From Acidimicrobiia bacterium (lineage in GTDB: Bacteria > Actinomycetota > Acidimicrobiia > Spongiisociales > UBA5794): DNA of 16,767 nt. Numbering within the stretch: the stretch's first letter is position 1; each line of letters starts with the position of its first letter. This document shows positions 8,008-15,291 of this stretch, in pieces. The stretch lies in assembly GCA_030599515.1 (NCBI GenBank), contig JAUVNV010000024.1, positions 1-16,767 of the forward strand, written 5' to 3'. The notes under the pieces are model-generated. The model had not been told where the DNA came from, did not search any database, and saw only the letters and a list, made by a program, of their open reading frames with translations. The position numbers were made by a program, and so were the translations under genes.

Positions 8008-8133
8008 ATCAACGCGCATACTCGCCCGAAATCCGACATCCCCTGCCGCCGACGAGTAGATTCCGCGATGACCTGGATCGATGAGACCGCAAGGAACCTG
8101 CCGCACTCGCCGCTCTAACCGACGAGCGCTTCT

Positions 8134-8149
8134 TATAGAATATATATTG
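8134..8149 (+). promoter_or_regulatory. Candidate promoter/operator of the aldolase operon
   Basis: TATAGAATATATATTG is the most AT-rich stretch in the window and contains the perfect 10-base palindrome AATATATATT (8139-8148). TATATA or TATATT here would act as a -10 box and place the transcript start near 8152-8156. A weak CCGAC-like -35 lies 16-17 bases upstream (8119-8123). The palindrome could instead be a regulator site for the GntR protein encoded just upstream. Confidence 0.45.
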
Positions 8150-8152
8150 CTG

Positions 8153-8185
8153 ATGGTGTTCATCCCACTCCGAGCGATCACGTGA
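8153..8185 (+). CDS. Possible leaderless 10-codon leader peptide
   Basis: ATG at 8153 opens a 10-codon frame, MVFIPLRAIT, whose TGA (8183-8185) overlaps the aldolase GTG as GTGA. The ATG sits about where transcription should begin from the -10-like sequence at 8141-8148, so the frame would be translated as a leaderless message. The aldolase start itself has no clear ribosome site, which fits coupling to this peptide. There is no protein homology to test at this length, so it is a hypothesis from layout alone. Confidence 0.3.
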   Translation: MVFIPLRAIT

Positions 8186-8811
8186 CCGTCGACCTTCTCG
8201 AGGCCTTGCGGCGTGTCCCCGCCATCGCAATCCTGCGCGGTTGTCCGTCGCGACACATCGCAATGGTTGCCAACGCCGCAATGGAGGGGGGTTTCACCGC
8301 TCTCGAGGTGACGCTCGACTCTCCCGAGCCTTACCGATCGATCGAGCGGATCGCCGGAACAGCGGCGGATGTGCTGGTCGGTGCGGGAACCGTGCGAACC
8401 ATTGCTGACGTCGAGAAGGCCGTCGACAGCGGAGCCGCTTTCCTCGTGTCTCCGCTGGTCGACCCTGCGGTCATTGCCGAAGCCGTGCGTCGCAACGTGC
8501 CCATCCTCCCGGGAGCAGCGACACCGACGGAGATAGCACACGCCGTTCGAGCCGGGGCCGCCGCCGTCAAGGTCTTTCCTGCAATCCACCTCGGCGGTCC
8601 CGCCTACATCCGGGCCATCAGCGGCCCGTTGGGACATCCCCGGCTGGTCCCGACCGGTGGTGTGACCGCTGAGAATGCATCCCTATTTCTCGCAGCCGGT
8701 GCGTTCGCCGTCGGCGTTGGGGGATCGGTGTTCTCCCGCGATGCTCTCGAAGCCGGCGACGTCGTCCGAGTACGATCGTCGGCATCCTCCTTCGTCAAGG
8801 CGATCACATGA
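8182..8811 (+). CDS. eda: KDPG/KHG aldolase (bifunctional 2-keto aldolase family)
   Basis: This 209-residue TIM-barrel class I aldolase cleaves 2-keto-3-deoxy-6-phosphogluconate to pyruvate and glyceraldehyde 3-phosphate; the family also includes 4-hydroxy-2-oxoglutarate aldolases. Motifs are PAIAILRG with Arg19, LEVTLDS with the general acid/base Glu42, GAGTV (67-71), and the Schiff-base Lys130 in AAVKVFPA. The phosphate/substrate loops PTGGV and GVGGS follow. Length is normal. GTG at 8182 is the only start that fits, but lacks a clear ribosome site; a 10-codon frame overlaps it as GTGA. Its own stop overlaps the kinase ATG, so the two form one coupled unit. Sequence alone does not separate KDPG from KHG use; the kinase next door favours KDPG. 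Confidence 0.9.
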   Translation: MTVDLLEALRRVPAIAILRGCPSRHIAMVANAAMEGGFTALEVTLDSPEPYRSIERIAGTAADVLVGAGTVRTIADVEKAVDSGAAFLVSPLVDPAVIAEAVRRNVPILPGAATPTEIAHAVRAGAAAVKVFPAIHLGGPAYIRAISGPLGHPRLVPTGGVTAENASLFLAAGAFAVGVGGSVFSRDALEAGDVVRVRSSASSFVKAIT

Positions 8812-9764
8812 ATCACGACATCGTCACCATCGGCGAGGCCATGCTGCGGCTCTGGGTGCCGACGGGTGAACGCCTCGAGACGGCTCCCTCGTTTCGGGTA
8901 GCAGTCGCCGGCTCGGAGGCCAACGTGGCGATGGCAGCGTCTCGGATGGGCGCTCGCACCGCCTGGGTGTCGTCCTTGCCCGACAACGCTCTCGGACGTC
9001 GTGCCGCGCGGGAGGTGGCCCAGCACGGAGTCGACGTCGACCACATTTCTTGGTCCGATGAAGGACGCATGGGCCTGTATTTCATCGAACTCAGCGGCCC
9101 ACCCCGGCCGGTCGCCGCGCTGTATGACCGCGAGCACTCATCGATGGCATCGATGTCGTCATCCGACGTCGAGTGGCCCGTCCTGGAGAGCGCCCGCATC
9201 GTGCACATCAGCGGGATCACGCCCGCGCTCAGCGATTCGGCAAGATCCCTGTCTATCGACGTGGTCCGGAGAAGCCGTGCGGCCGGAGCGATGGTCTCAA
9301 TCGACGTGAACTACCGTCGCAAGCTCTGGGAACCCGACGAATGCGCAAAGACGATCGCCGTGATGGCGGAGTACGCCGACCTGCTCATCACCTCCACCGA
9401 AGATGCTCGAGACGTGTTCGGCTTCGACGGCACACCCGAAGCGATGCTTCGGGACCTGCAGGGCCTGGCCGGCACTTCCCGGGTCGTGCTCACCGCAGGC
9501 GCCGATGGAGCGTTCTGGCTCGATGGTTTGGAATCGGGCTCCGCGGCGGGATACGTTGCTGAGACCGTCGACCGGATCGGAGCCGGTGACGCCTTTGCCG
9601 CAGGCACACTGGTCGGTCTTCTGGATGGAGACCTCAGCGGTGGCGTCGAGCGAGGCACGGCCATGGCCGCTCTCAAACTCGGGATCTACGGAGACCAACT
9701 GAGCGTCACCCGCGAAGAGGTCGACCGGGTGATCGAGGGTCACAGCCGCGAGGTGTCGAGATGA
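8808..9764 (+). CDS. kdgK: PfkB-family sugar kinase, probable 2-keto-3-deoxygluconate kinase
   Basis: This 318-residue ribokinase-fold enzyme probably phosphorylates 2-keto-3-deoxygluconate to KDPG, the substrate of the aldolase encoded just before it. Visible motifs are the opening VTIGEAMLRL, the first PfkB signature region AGSEANVAMAASRMGA (about 34-49), DVNYRRKLW (166-174), which is characteristic of KDG kinases, and the second PfkB signature DRIGAGDAF (255-263) with catalytic Asp261. ATG overlaps the aldolase stop as ATGA, and its own stop overlaps the next ATG. No sugar-acid dehydratase that would make KDG is present in the window, so the substrate must come from genes elsewhere. A related 2-keto sugar kinase role is possible. 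Confidence 0.88.
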   Translation: MNHDIVTIGEAMLRLWVPTGERLETAPSFRVAVAGSEANVAMAASRMGARTAWVSSLPDNALGRRAAREVAQHGVDVDHISWSDEGRMGLYFIELSGPPRPVAALYDREHSSMASMSSSDVEWPVLESARIVHISGITPALSDSARSLSIDVVRRSRAAGAMVSIDVNYRRKLWEPDECAKTIAVMAEYADLLITSTEDARDVFGFDGTPEAMLRDLQGLAGTSRVVLTAGADGAFWLDGLESGSAAGYVAETVDRIGAGDAFAAGTLVGLLDGDLSGGVERGTAMAALKLGIYGDQLSVTREEVDRVIEGHSREVSR

Positions 9765-10918
9765 AACCCCCATCGCAGGCGATCTCCCAGATGCCCCGGT
9801 CGGGAATCCGGGCGATCATGGAACTGGCCGCTCAGCAGACCGACGTCATGCATCTCGAGGTGGGTCAGCCGAATTTCGATACGCCGAGTCACGTCATCGA
9901 GGCAGCCGCCCGAGCCGCGAGCGACGGTTTCACAAAGTACACCGCGAACCGCGGAATCCCGTCCGTTCGCGAGACGATGGCTCGAAAAATATCCGAGCGG
10001 AATGGCTTCGACGTAGGGATCGATCAGGTCGTGGTGACGACGGGGGCTGTCAACGCTCTTCTCCAGGCTCTGATGGTCGTATGTGATCCGCGTGACGTCG
10101 TTCTCATCTCTGATCCGGCATGGCCGAACTACGAGATGATGGCCCGGGTGATAAACACGCCCATCCTCCGCTTTCGTCTCATTCCCGAACTCGGCTTTCT
10201 CCCCGATCTCGGGGAGTTGGAGCGTCTGTGTCGTGATACGCCGCGGGCGAAGGTCATCATCATCAACAGCCCCGGCAACCCGACCGGGGGTGTCTTCGAT
10301 CGGGCCACGATCGAGGGACTGCTCGAAATCGCCGCTCGTCACGATCTCTACATCGTCTCGGATGAATGCTACGAAGACATCGTTTTCGAGGGAGAGCACA
10401 TCAGCCCGGCATCTCTGGACAACTCGGGGCGTGTCATCAGTGTCTTCTCCGTATCGAAGTCGTACGCCATGACCGGATGGCGAATCGGCTATGTCGCCGC
10501 CGCACCCGAACTTGCCTCGCTGATCTCCAAGCTACAAGAGGCGGTGACGGCATGCGCCTCCTCGGTGGCGCAGAAGGCTGCAGAGGCTGCGATCGGCGGT
10601 GACCAAGCCTGCGTCGATGACATGAGGAACTCCTACCGGCGCCGGCGCGACACAGCCGTCCGCATGCTCAACGAGTCCGATCTCCTCCTCGGCAGTCCTC
10701 ATGGCGCCTTCTACGTCATGGCGGACACCTCATCGACCGGTCTCGACGGATACGAACTGTGTCGGCGGCTCATCGTAGAGAGCGGCGTGGCCGTTGCCCC
10801 GGGCGAGACCTTCGGACCGGCCGGAGCGGGCATGGTGCGGATCTCCCTCGCCACGGACGAGAACGACTTGGAGGAGGGTATTCGACGTCTCTCCACCTCG
10901 ATCCAGGCTTGGTCCTGA
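9761..10918 (+). CDS. Fold-type I PLP aminotransferase (class I/II)
   Basis: This 385-residue aminotransferase resembles the aspartate aminotransferase superfamily. It shows EVGQPNFDTPSHV (33-45), KYTANRGIPSVRE (59-71), the PLP-binding NSPGNPTGG (169-177), Asp201 in SDECYEDIVF, Lys233 as the Schiff-base residue in SVSKSYAMTGWRIGY, and the C-terminal substrate-carboxylate Arg in MVRISLA. It swaps an amino group between an amino acid and a 2-oxoacid; the pair is not readable from sequence. ATGA overlap with the kinase gene makes it a coupled third gene of the aldolase-kinase unit, which is not a standard member of such operons. It could make alanine from the pyruvate formed, or supply a 2-oxoacid to the aldolase or to the oxidoreductase downstream. 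Confidence 0.9.
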   Translation: MKPPSQAISQMPRSGIRAIMELAAQQTDVMHLEVGQPNFDTPSHVIEAAARAASDGFTKYTANRGIPSVRETMARKISERNGFDVGIDQVVVTTGAVNALLQALMVVCDPRDVVLISDPAWPNYEMMARVINTPILRFRLIPELGFLPDLGELERLCRDTPRAKVIIINSPGNPTGGVFDRATIEGLLEIAARHDLYIVSDECYEDIVFEGEHISPASLDNSGRVISVFSVSKSYAMTGWRIGYVAAAPELASLISKLQEAVTACASSVAQKAAEAAIGGDQACVDDMRNSYRRRRDTAVRMLNESDLLLGSPHGAFYVMADTSSTGLDGYELCRRLIVESGVAVAPGETFGPAGAGMVRISLATDENDLEEGIRRLSTSIQAWS

Positions 10919-11284
10919 AGCGAGCTTCCATGAGTCCCCTCCCCCGGGCCGAAGCCGGCTCGTACATCACCTGCACATCGAAGGGCGGTCCGAATCATCC
11001 CGTCGCGATGGATCACAGGCACAGCAGCATCGGGTTTCGCGACTCCGCGAGATCGGGCAACACCGCGATCTCGAGAGAACCTGGATCGGTCCGGGGCGCC
11101 GCCGAGGTAGCGCCGATCGCCGCGACCGCGCAACCCGACCGAATCGGGGACAAGTTAGAGTCGTCGGTGGCCGCGGCCGTTAGATGCGAAGACGATCGAC
11201 CGGCGACACCGGAATCACGCCGATCACCCCAACCGCCCGGGACAGAGGACTACTCATATGGCTCCGCTTGATCAGGAGAACCGC
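10919..11284. other. 366-bp gap before the oxidoreductase operon
   Basis: No recognisable gene is seen. A frame from ATG 10930 to TGA 11271 is open but has no ribosome site, a low-complexity Arg/Ser/Pro-rich product and no family resemblance. The region holds a dyad CGAGATCG/CGATCTCG (11048-11055 and 11066-11073), a GGCCGCGGCC palindrome near 11170-11180, and two GTTAGA copies flanking it. No good -10/-35 pair was found. It probably holds the end of the previous operon and the control region of the next. Confidence 0.5.
11048..11073. promoter_or_regulatory. Dyad CGAGATCG-N10-CGATCTCG
   Basis: Two perfectly complementary eight-base arms are separated by ten bases, about 210 bp before the first gene of the oxidoreductase operon and 130 bp after the aminotransferase stop. 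One helical turn plus between arm centres would suit a dimeric regulator. As RNA it would be an eight-pair hairpin without a T-run. Its role is not determined. Confidence 0.3.
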
Positions 11285-12550
11285 ATGGACTCCAAGACCA
11301 CTCGTGTGAGCGGGCGCTACCGCATGCTTCGGGATGGCGGAGCGGACCCCCACGAGTGGGCGTATGCGTGGCGTCGCGAACTCAACCGGGGCGGCTTCCG
11401 GGCGGTCGACTTTTTGATGGAGGAGATTGTCGAGTCCGGGAAGTGTGTCGGCTGCGCTTCCTGTGTGACGATCTGTCCGGTCGACGTCTTCGATTACGAG
11501 AACGAGCGTCCGATCGACACGAGGACCGAAGCGTGTGTCCGATGCGTGCTCTGTGTCGAGGCCTGCCCGGTCCTGCGACCCGCGGACCGGGATCTGCCGG
11601 AGATGCTCAATCTCCTCTCCCCCGCCGTCAATGAGGGCTTCGGAGTGTACGGATACGGGGTCTACGCCCGCTCAACCGACCCTGATTGGGTCGCTCGCGC
11701 CCAGGACGGTGGCCTCGTGTCGGCGCTGCTCATCCACGGCCTCGAGACCGATTCCCTGAGCGGGGCGGTCCTCGGTGATGTGATACCGGATCAGCGCCAG
11801 ATCGGCCGGCCGCTCCTCGCCACCACACGAGAGGAGGTCCTCGGAGCGGCGGGATCGCGTTACACGTACTCTCCCAACACCCTGGCCCTCCTCGAAGCAA
11901 TGCAGCGAGACGTCAAGCCGATTGCCGTCGTCGGCGTCCCCTGCCAGGTCGACGGCGTTCGCCTGCAGCAGAACTCCAGCATCTCATTGTCCGTCGCGAA
12001 GTGGTATCGAGACAACATCAGTCTCGTGATCGGATTGCTGTGTTCGGAGTCGTTCACCCATGAGAGCATCACCAAGCTCGGCGAGATGATCGACGTCGAA
12101 CCAAGCCGCATCGAGAACATCAATATCAAGGGCAAGGTGGTCGTGCGACTCGACGACGGGGAGATCCGAACGGCATCGCTGAAGCAGTATCAGAACTTTG
12201 CTCGACCTGCCTGTCTCTACTGTCTCGACTACGGCGCCGAGAACGCCGACATCTCAGCGGGAGGCGTCGGTCTCGACGACTGGACCCTGACCCTCGTGCG
12301 CACCGAGGCGGGACATCGCGCGTTGCAGTCGGCGATCGAGGACGGCTGGATCGAGACGCAGCCCCTCGAGACCGAACCGCGGGGGATGTTCCTCTTCGAG
12401 CGCCTCGCGGCAGCCAAGAAGAAGAACCGTCCCTTGCCGGCGGAGATGCCGACGCTTGCGGAGCGCGAGTCGCTGGGCTGGCTCAACCCGAAGACCTTCT
12501 ACACGAAGGGCCCCGGCGCCCCGGCGACGACGGAAGTCGAGACTCCGTGA
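11285..12550 (+). CDS. FrhB/FpoF-like iron-sulfur flavoprotein, electron-transfer subunit
   Basis: This 421-residue protein joins a ferredoxin domain to the coenzyme F420 hydrogenase/dehydrogenase beta-subunit fold. Two full 4Fe-4S motifs are seen: Cys54, 57, 60, 64 and Cys84, 87, 90, 94. The FrhB part follows, with GVPCQVDGVR (Cys220), GLLCSE (Cys253), NIKGK and RPACLYCLDYGAENADIS (Cys310, Cys313), which match the family's own cluster and FAD region. This domain order is that of FpoF/FqoF, which oxidise or reduce F420; other relatives use ferredoxin only. ATG at 11285 has AGGAG six bases before it; ATG at 11258 is possible with AGAGGA ten bases before it. The stop overlaps the alpha-subunit start as GTGA. 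It probably carries electrons from the 2-oxoacid oxidoreductase to F420 or another acceptor. Confidence 0.88.
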   Translation: MDSKTTRVSGRYRMLRDGGADPHEWAYAWRRELNRGGFRAVDFLMEEIVESGKCVGCASCVTICPVDVFDYENERPIDTRTEACVRCVLCVEACPVLRPADRDLPEMLNLLSPAVNEGFGVYGYGVYARSTDPDWVARAQDGGLVSALLIHGLETDSLSGAVLGDVIPDQRQIGRPLLATTREEVLGAAGSRYTYSPNTLALLEAMQRDVKPIAVVGVPCQVDGVRLQQNSSISLSVAKWYRDNISLVIGLLCSESFTHESITKLGEMIDVEPSRIENINIKGKVVVRLDDGEIRTASLKQYQNFARPACLYCLDYGAENADISAGGVGLDDWTLTLVRTEAGHRALQSAIEDGWIETQPLETEPRGMFLFERLAAAKKKNRPLPAEMPTLAERESLGWLNPKTFYTKGPGAPATTEVETP

Positions 12551-14298
12551 CCGCGGTACTTTCCGACGTCAACGCGATGGTCGCCGGCCAGGGCGGCGAC
12601 GGGTCGCTGACGGTGATCACGCTCCTCGGCAACGTTCTCGCCCGGCGCGGCTTTCATCTCTACTCCACGCGCAACGTCGCCTCCCGCATCAAAGGCGGAC
12701 CGGCTGCTGCGCTCCTGCGCGGGTCGAGCGAGCCGAGATCCGGCATGGGCGACGACGTCGACATCTTCGTGGCGTTCGACGACGAAGCCATCGAGACGGT
12801 CGGCAGCCGGGTGGCCCCGGGCGGCTTCGTCGTGTACGACTCGTCGGCCGGTCCGCTCCCCAGCGGCTTCCTGCCCGAAGAGACCACGGTGATCGAGATC
12901 CCGTTCGGCAGGTTCGCCGTTCGGGATCTCCGGCGCGAGCTGTTCAAAAACAGCCTGGCATTCGGCGTGATTTCGCGCATCCTATCGTTTGCCGATGCCG
13001 AGGCCGCCGCCGTGCTCGAGGAACGCTTCGCCGCGAGGCCCGAGCTCGTCGCCAGAAACCTGCAGGCGTTGCGAGAGGGCTTCGCCTTCGCCGACGAGCA
13101 CGGGTTCGCGGAGAACGCCGGCCCGATCCGACTCACCGACACTCCCAGCGAAGATCGCATCCTGATCAGCGGCAACCACGCGGCAGCGTTCGGATTTCTC
13201 GTTGCTGGGGTCCGCTTCTTCGCCGGCTACCCCATCACGCCCGCAACGGAGGTCCTCGAGTTCATGACCCGCCACATCGGGACGTACGGTGGCGCGGCAA
13301 TCCAAGCCGAGGACGAACTCGCAGCGGTCAACATGGCCCTGGGTGCCTCCCTCACGGGTGTCCGTTCCCTCGTCGCAACCTCGGGTCCGGGAATCTCGCT
13401 GATGCAGGAGGGCATTGGGCACGCCGGTGCGGCCGAACTGCCGCTGGTCGTTATCGATGCCCAGCGCTCGGGGCCGTCGACGGGCATGCCCACGAAGTCG
13501 GAGCAGTCCGACATCGGGATGCTCGTCCACGGTGGCAACGGTGATTTCCCCCGGATCGTGCTCGCCCCGGGCGACCCGTCCCAGGCCTTCGACCTCGCGG
13601 TCGCCGCCACCAACCTTGCCCAGTGGATTCAAGGGCCGGTGTATCTCATGCTCGACCAGGCGCTTTCGCAAGACTCGGTAACCGTTCCTCTCTTCGACGT
13701 GACCGGAGTCGAGATCGATGCCGGCCTTCGCCTCACCCAGCGCCAACTCGACACACTGGACGAGTACCGCAGATACGCGATCACCGAGGACGGCCTATCT
13801 CCCCTCGCGGTTCCCGGGATGCCGGGCGGCATGAGTCTCGTTACCGGCAACGAACACGACGAGTGGGGCAGAGTGTCCACCGATCCGGGCAACCGAGCCG
13901 CGATGATGGACAAGCGAGCACGCAAGATCGATGCCGTGAAGGACGACCTGCCGAAGGGTCTCCGCTTCGGGGACGAGACGGGCCCGGTCGGGATACTCGG
14001 GGTCGGCATGGAGAGCGGTGTGATGCGCGAGGCCGTCGAGAGACTTGCTGTGGACGGGATCTCGCTCGCCGGACTCCAGCCCCGCACCATCTGGCCCGTC
14101 CTTGATGAGACCCTCGCGTTCATCGCATCCAGGGAACGCGTCTACGTCGTGGAACATAACCACGAGGGTCAACTCGCCCAGATCCTGGCTTCGATCGGAG
14201 AAGCGAATGGATCCGTGCGCAGCATCCTGAAATACGACGGCGTGCCGTTCACGCCCGGTGAGCTCATCGATCGAATCGTTCTCGAGGAGTCGACATGA
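12547..14298 (+). CDS. 2-oxoacid:acceptor oxidoreductase, fused gamma-alpha subunit
   Basis: This 583-residue subunit has the KorA layout of fused enzymes. The gamma domain (about 1-190) opens with VAGQGGDGS and shows ASRIKGGPAAALL (45-57). The alpha pyrimidine-binding domain starts near 208 with SGNHAAAFGFLVAGVRFFAGYPITPATE (the last eight, 228-235, are the YPITP signature that contacts the 2-oxoacid), then Glu255 in QAEDE, TSGPG (278-282) and GPSTGMPTKSEQSD (309-322). A C-terminal transketolase-like domain follows (about 470-580). With the beta subunit it forms the CoA-dependent oxidative decarboxylase of 2-oxoacids. It is shorter than the mycobacterial KorA as I recall it. The start is GTG in a GTGA overlap. 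Which 2-oxoacid is used is not settled by sequence. Confidence 0.92.
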   Translation: MTAVLSDVNAMVAGQGGDGSLTVITLLGNVLARRGFHLYSTRNVASRIKGGPAAALLRGSSEPRSGMGDDVDIFVAFDDEAIETVGSRVAPGGFVVYDSSAGPLPSGFLPEETTVIEIPFGRFAVRDLRRELFKNSLAFGVISRILSFADAEAAAVLEERFAARPELVARNLQALREGFAFADEHGFAENAGPIRLTDTPSEDRILISGNHAAAFGFLVAGVRFFAGYPITPATEVLEFMTRHIGTYGGAAIQAEDELAAVNMALGASLTGVRSLVATSGPGISLMQEGIGHAGAAELPLVVIDAQRSGPSTGMPTKSEQSDIGMLVHGGNGDFPRIVLAPGDPSQAFDLAVAATNLAQWIQGPVYLMLDQALSQDSVTVPLFDVTGVEIDAGLRLTQRQLDTLDEYRRYAITEDGLSPLAVPGMPGGMSLVTGNEHDEWGRVSTDPGNRAAMMDKRARKIDAVKDDLPKGLRFGDETGPVGILGVGMESGVMREAVERLAVDGISLAGLQPRTIWPVLDETLAFIASRERVYVVEHNHEGQLAQILASIGEANGSVRSILKYDGVPFTPGELIDRIVLEEST

Positions 14299-15122
14299 CG
14301 GCCACCTACCGGCCGGTGGAGCCGATCTGGTGCGCCGGGTGTGGACACTTCGGTGTCGAAGCAGCCCTCGCGGGAGCACTCGCCGACCTCGTCATCCCGA
14401 AGCATGAGACTCTCGTTCTCGCCGGGATCGGCTGTTCCGGCACGATCCAGAACAACCTCGGCGCCTACGGCTACCACGCGCTGCACGGACGGGTGCTCCC
14501 AACGGCAGCCGGCGCATGGGAAGCGAACCCGGACCTCACCGTGATCGCCGCCGGTGGGGACGGAGATGGCTACGCCATCGGCATGGGTCATCTCATCCAC
14601 ACCTTCCGGCGCAATCCCTCGTTCACCTACATCGTGATGAACAACGGGATCTACGGTCTCACCAAGGGCCAGAACTCGCCGACACGCCAGGGCACGGCGA
14701 CCATCGACGCGATCCTCCTCGGCCTCTCGGTCCTCGAGACGACGTTCATCGCGCGAGGTTTCACACGCGCACCCGACCAGCTCCGGAGGCTCACCACCGC
14801 CGCTCTCACCCACGCACGAGAAGGACGCGGCTTCGCGTTCCTCGAGGTCCTCTCACCGTGCGTCACCTACAACGACACGTACCCAGTGTGGGAAGCGGAG
14901 CAGCTGGATCTCGATGCCGACGACGGGTACGACCCGACCGATCGCTCAGCGGCGTTCACTCGTGTCGTTGATCTGCAGTCACAGAACCGCATCCCGATCG
15001 GGTTGATCTACCGCGATCCAGCCGCTGAGTCCCGCTCTTTCGTGAACCCTGCGGCATCGAGCATCGAACCGGCGTCCCACGTCGAGTCGTACATGGACGT
15101 GATGAGCCGCTACCGAATCTGA
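14295..15122 (+). CDS. 2-oxoacid:acceptor oxidoreductase, TPP-binding beta subunit
   Basis: This 275-residue KorB-type subunit binds thiamine diphosphate and one 4Fe-4S cluster. Cys13 and Cys16 (WCAGCGH), Cys47 (GIGCSG) and Cys189 (LSPC) match the four cluster ligands known from the Sulfolobus enzyme. The TPP/Mg site is GGDGDGYAIGMGH (87-99) with NNGIYGLTKGQ (116-126), the KOR form rather than the PFOR form of this loop. HGR (64-66) is also conserved. The residue after GIGCSG is Thr50, where Sulfolobus has a Lys linked to 2-oxoglutarate binding, as I recall. ATG overlaps the alpha stop as ATGA, so the two subunits are made together with the FrhB-like protein. Confidence 0.92.
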   Translation: MTATYRPVEPIWCAGCGHFGVEAALAGALADLVIPKHETLVLAGIGCSGTIQNNLGAYGYHALHGRVLPTAAGAWEANPDLTVIAAGGDGDGYAIGMGHLIHTFRRNPSFTYIVMNNGIYGLTKGQNSPTRQGTATIDAILLGLSVLETTFIARGFTRAPDQLRRLTTAALTHAREGRGFAFLEVLSPCVTYNDTYPVWEAEQLDLDADDGYDPTDRSAAFTRVVDLQSQNRIPIGLIYRDPAAESRSFVNPAASSIEPASHVESYMDVMSRYRI

Positions 15123-15167
15123 CCGCTCTGCAACGGGCCCGCCCGGCCTCTCACACCGTCTCGCCGA

Positions 15168-15187
15168 CGCGACGGGCCCCGGTCGCG
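15168..15187 (+). terminator. GC-rich hairpin after the oxidoreductase operon
   Basis: CGCGAC (15168-15173) pairs with GTCGCG (15182-15187), and inner GGG/CCC bases can extend the stem past one bulge. It lies 45 bases after the beta-subunit stop. The absence of a T-run makes an intrinsic terminator uncertain, though such hairpins are usual at operon ends in high-GC actinobacteria. Confidence 0.4.
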
Positions 15188-15291
15188 TAGTGCACCTTCA
15201 GGCTCCAGGTGGCTGCATCCGTGGCGCTGTGAACGTCGCCTGGACCCGAGGATGGCCTCGGTGAGCACTCTCGCCCCGCACTCTCGTCTCC

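Noticed and set aside
7753..8637. 294-codon minus-strand frame across the GntR-aldolase region
   Set aside because: It is antisense to two recognised genes and has no ribosome site or family resemblance.
10930..11271. Small plus-strand frame in the gap before the oxidoreductase operon
   Set aside because: There is no ribosome site, the composition is low-complexity and no fold or family is recognisable; the gap is better read as a control region.
11258..11284. ATG at 11258 as start of the FrhB-like gene
   Set aside because: The ATG at 11285 has a better placed AGGAG; the nine extra residues add nothing family-like. It cannot be fully excluded.
12456..13544. 362-codon plus-strand frame overlapping the alpha-subunit gene
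   Set aside because: The product is almost entirely Arg, Gly and Pro and lies in a shifted frame of the KorA-type gene, which has clear motifs.
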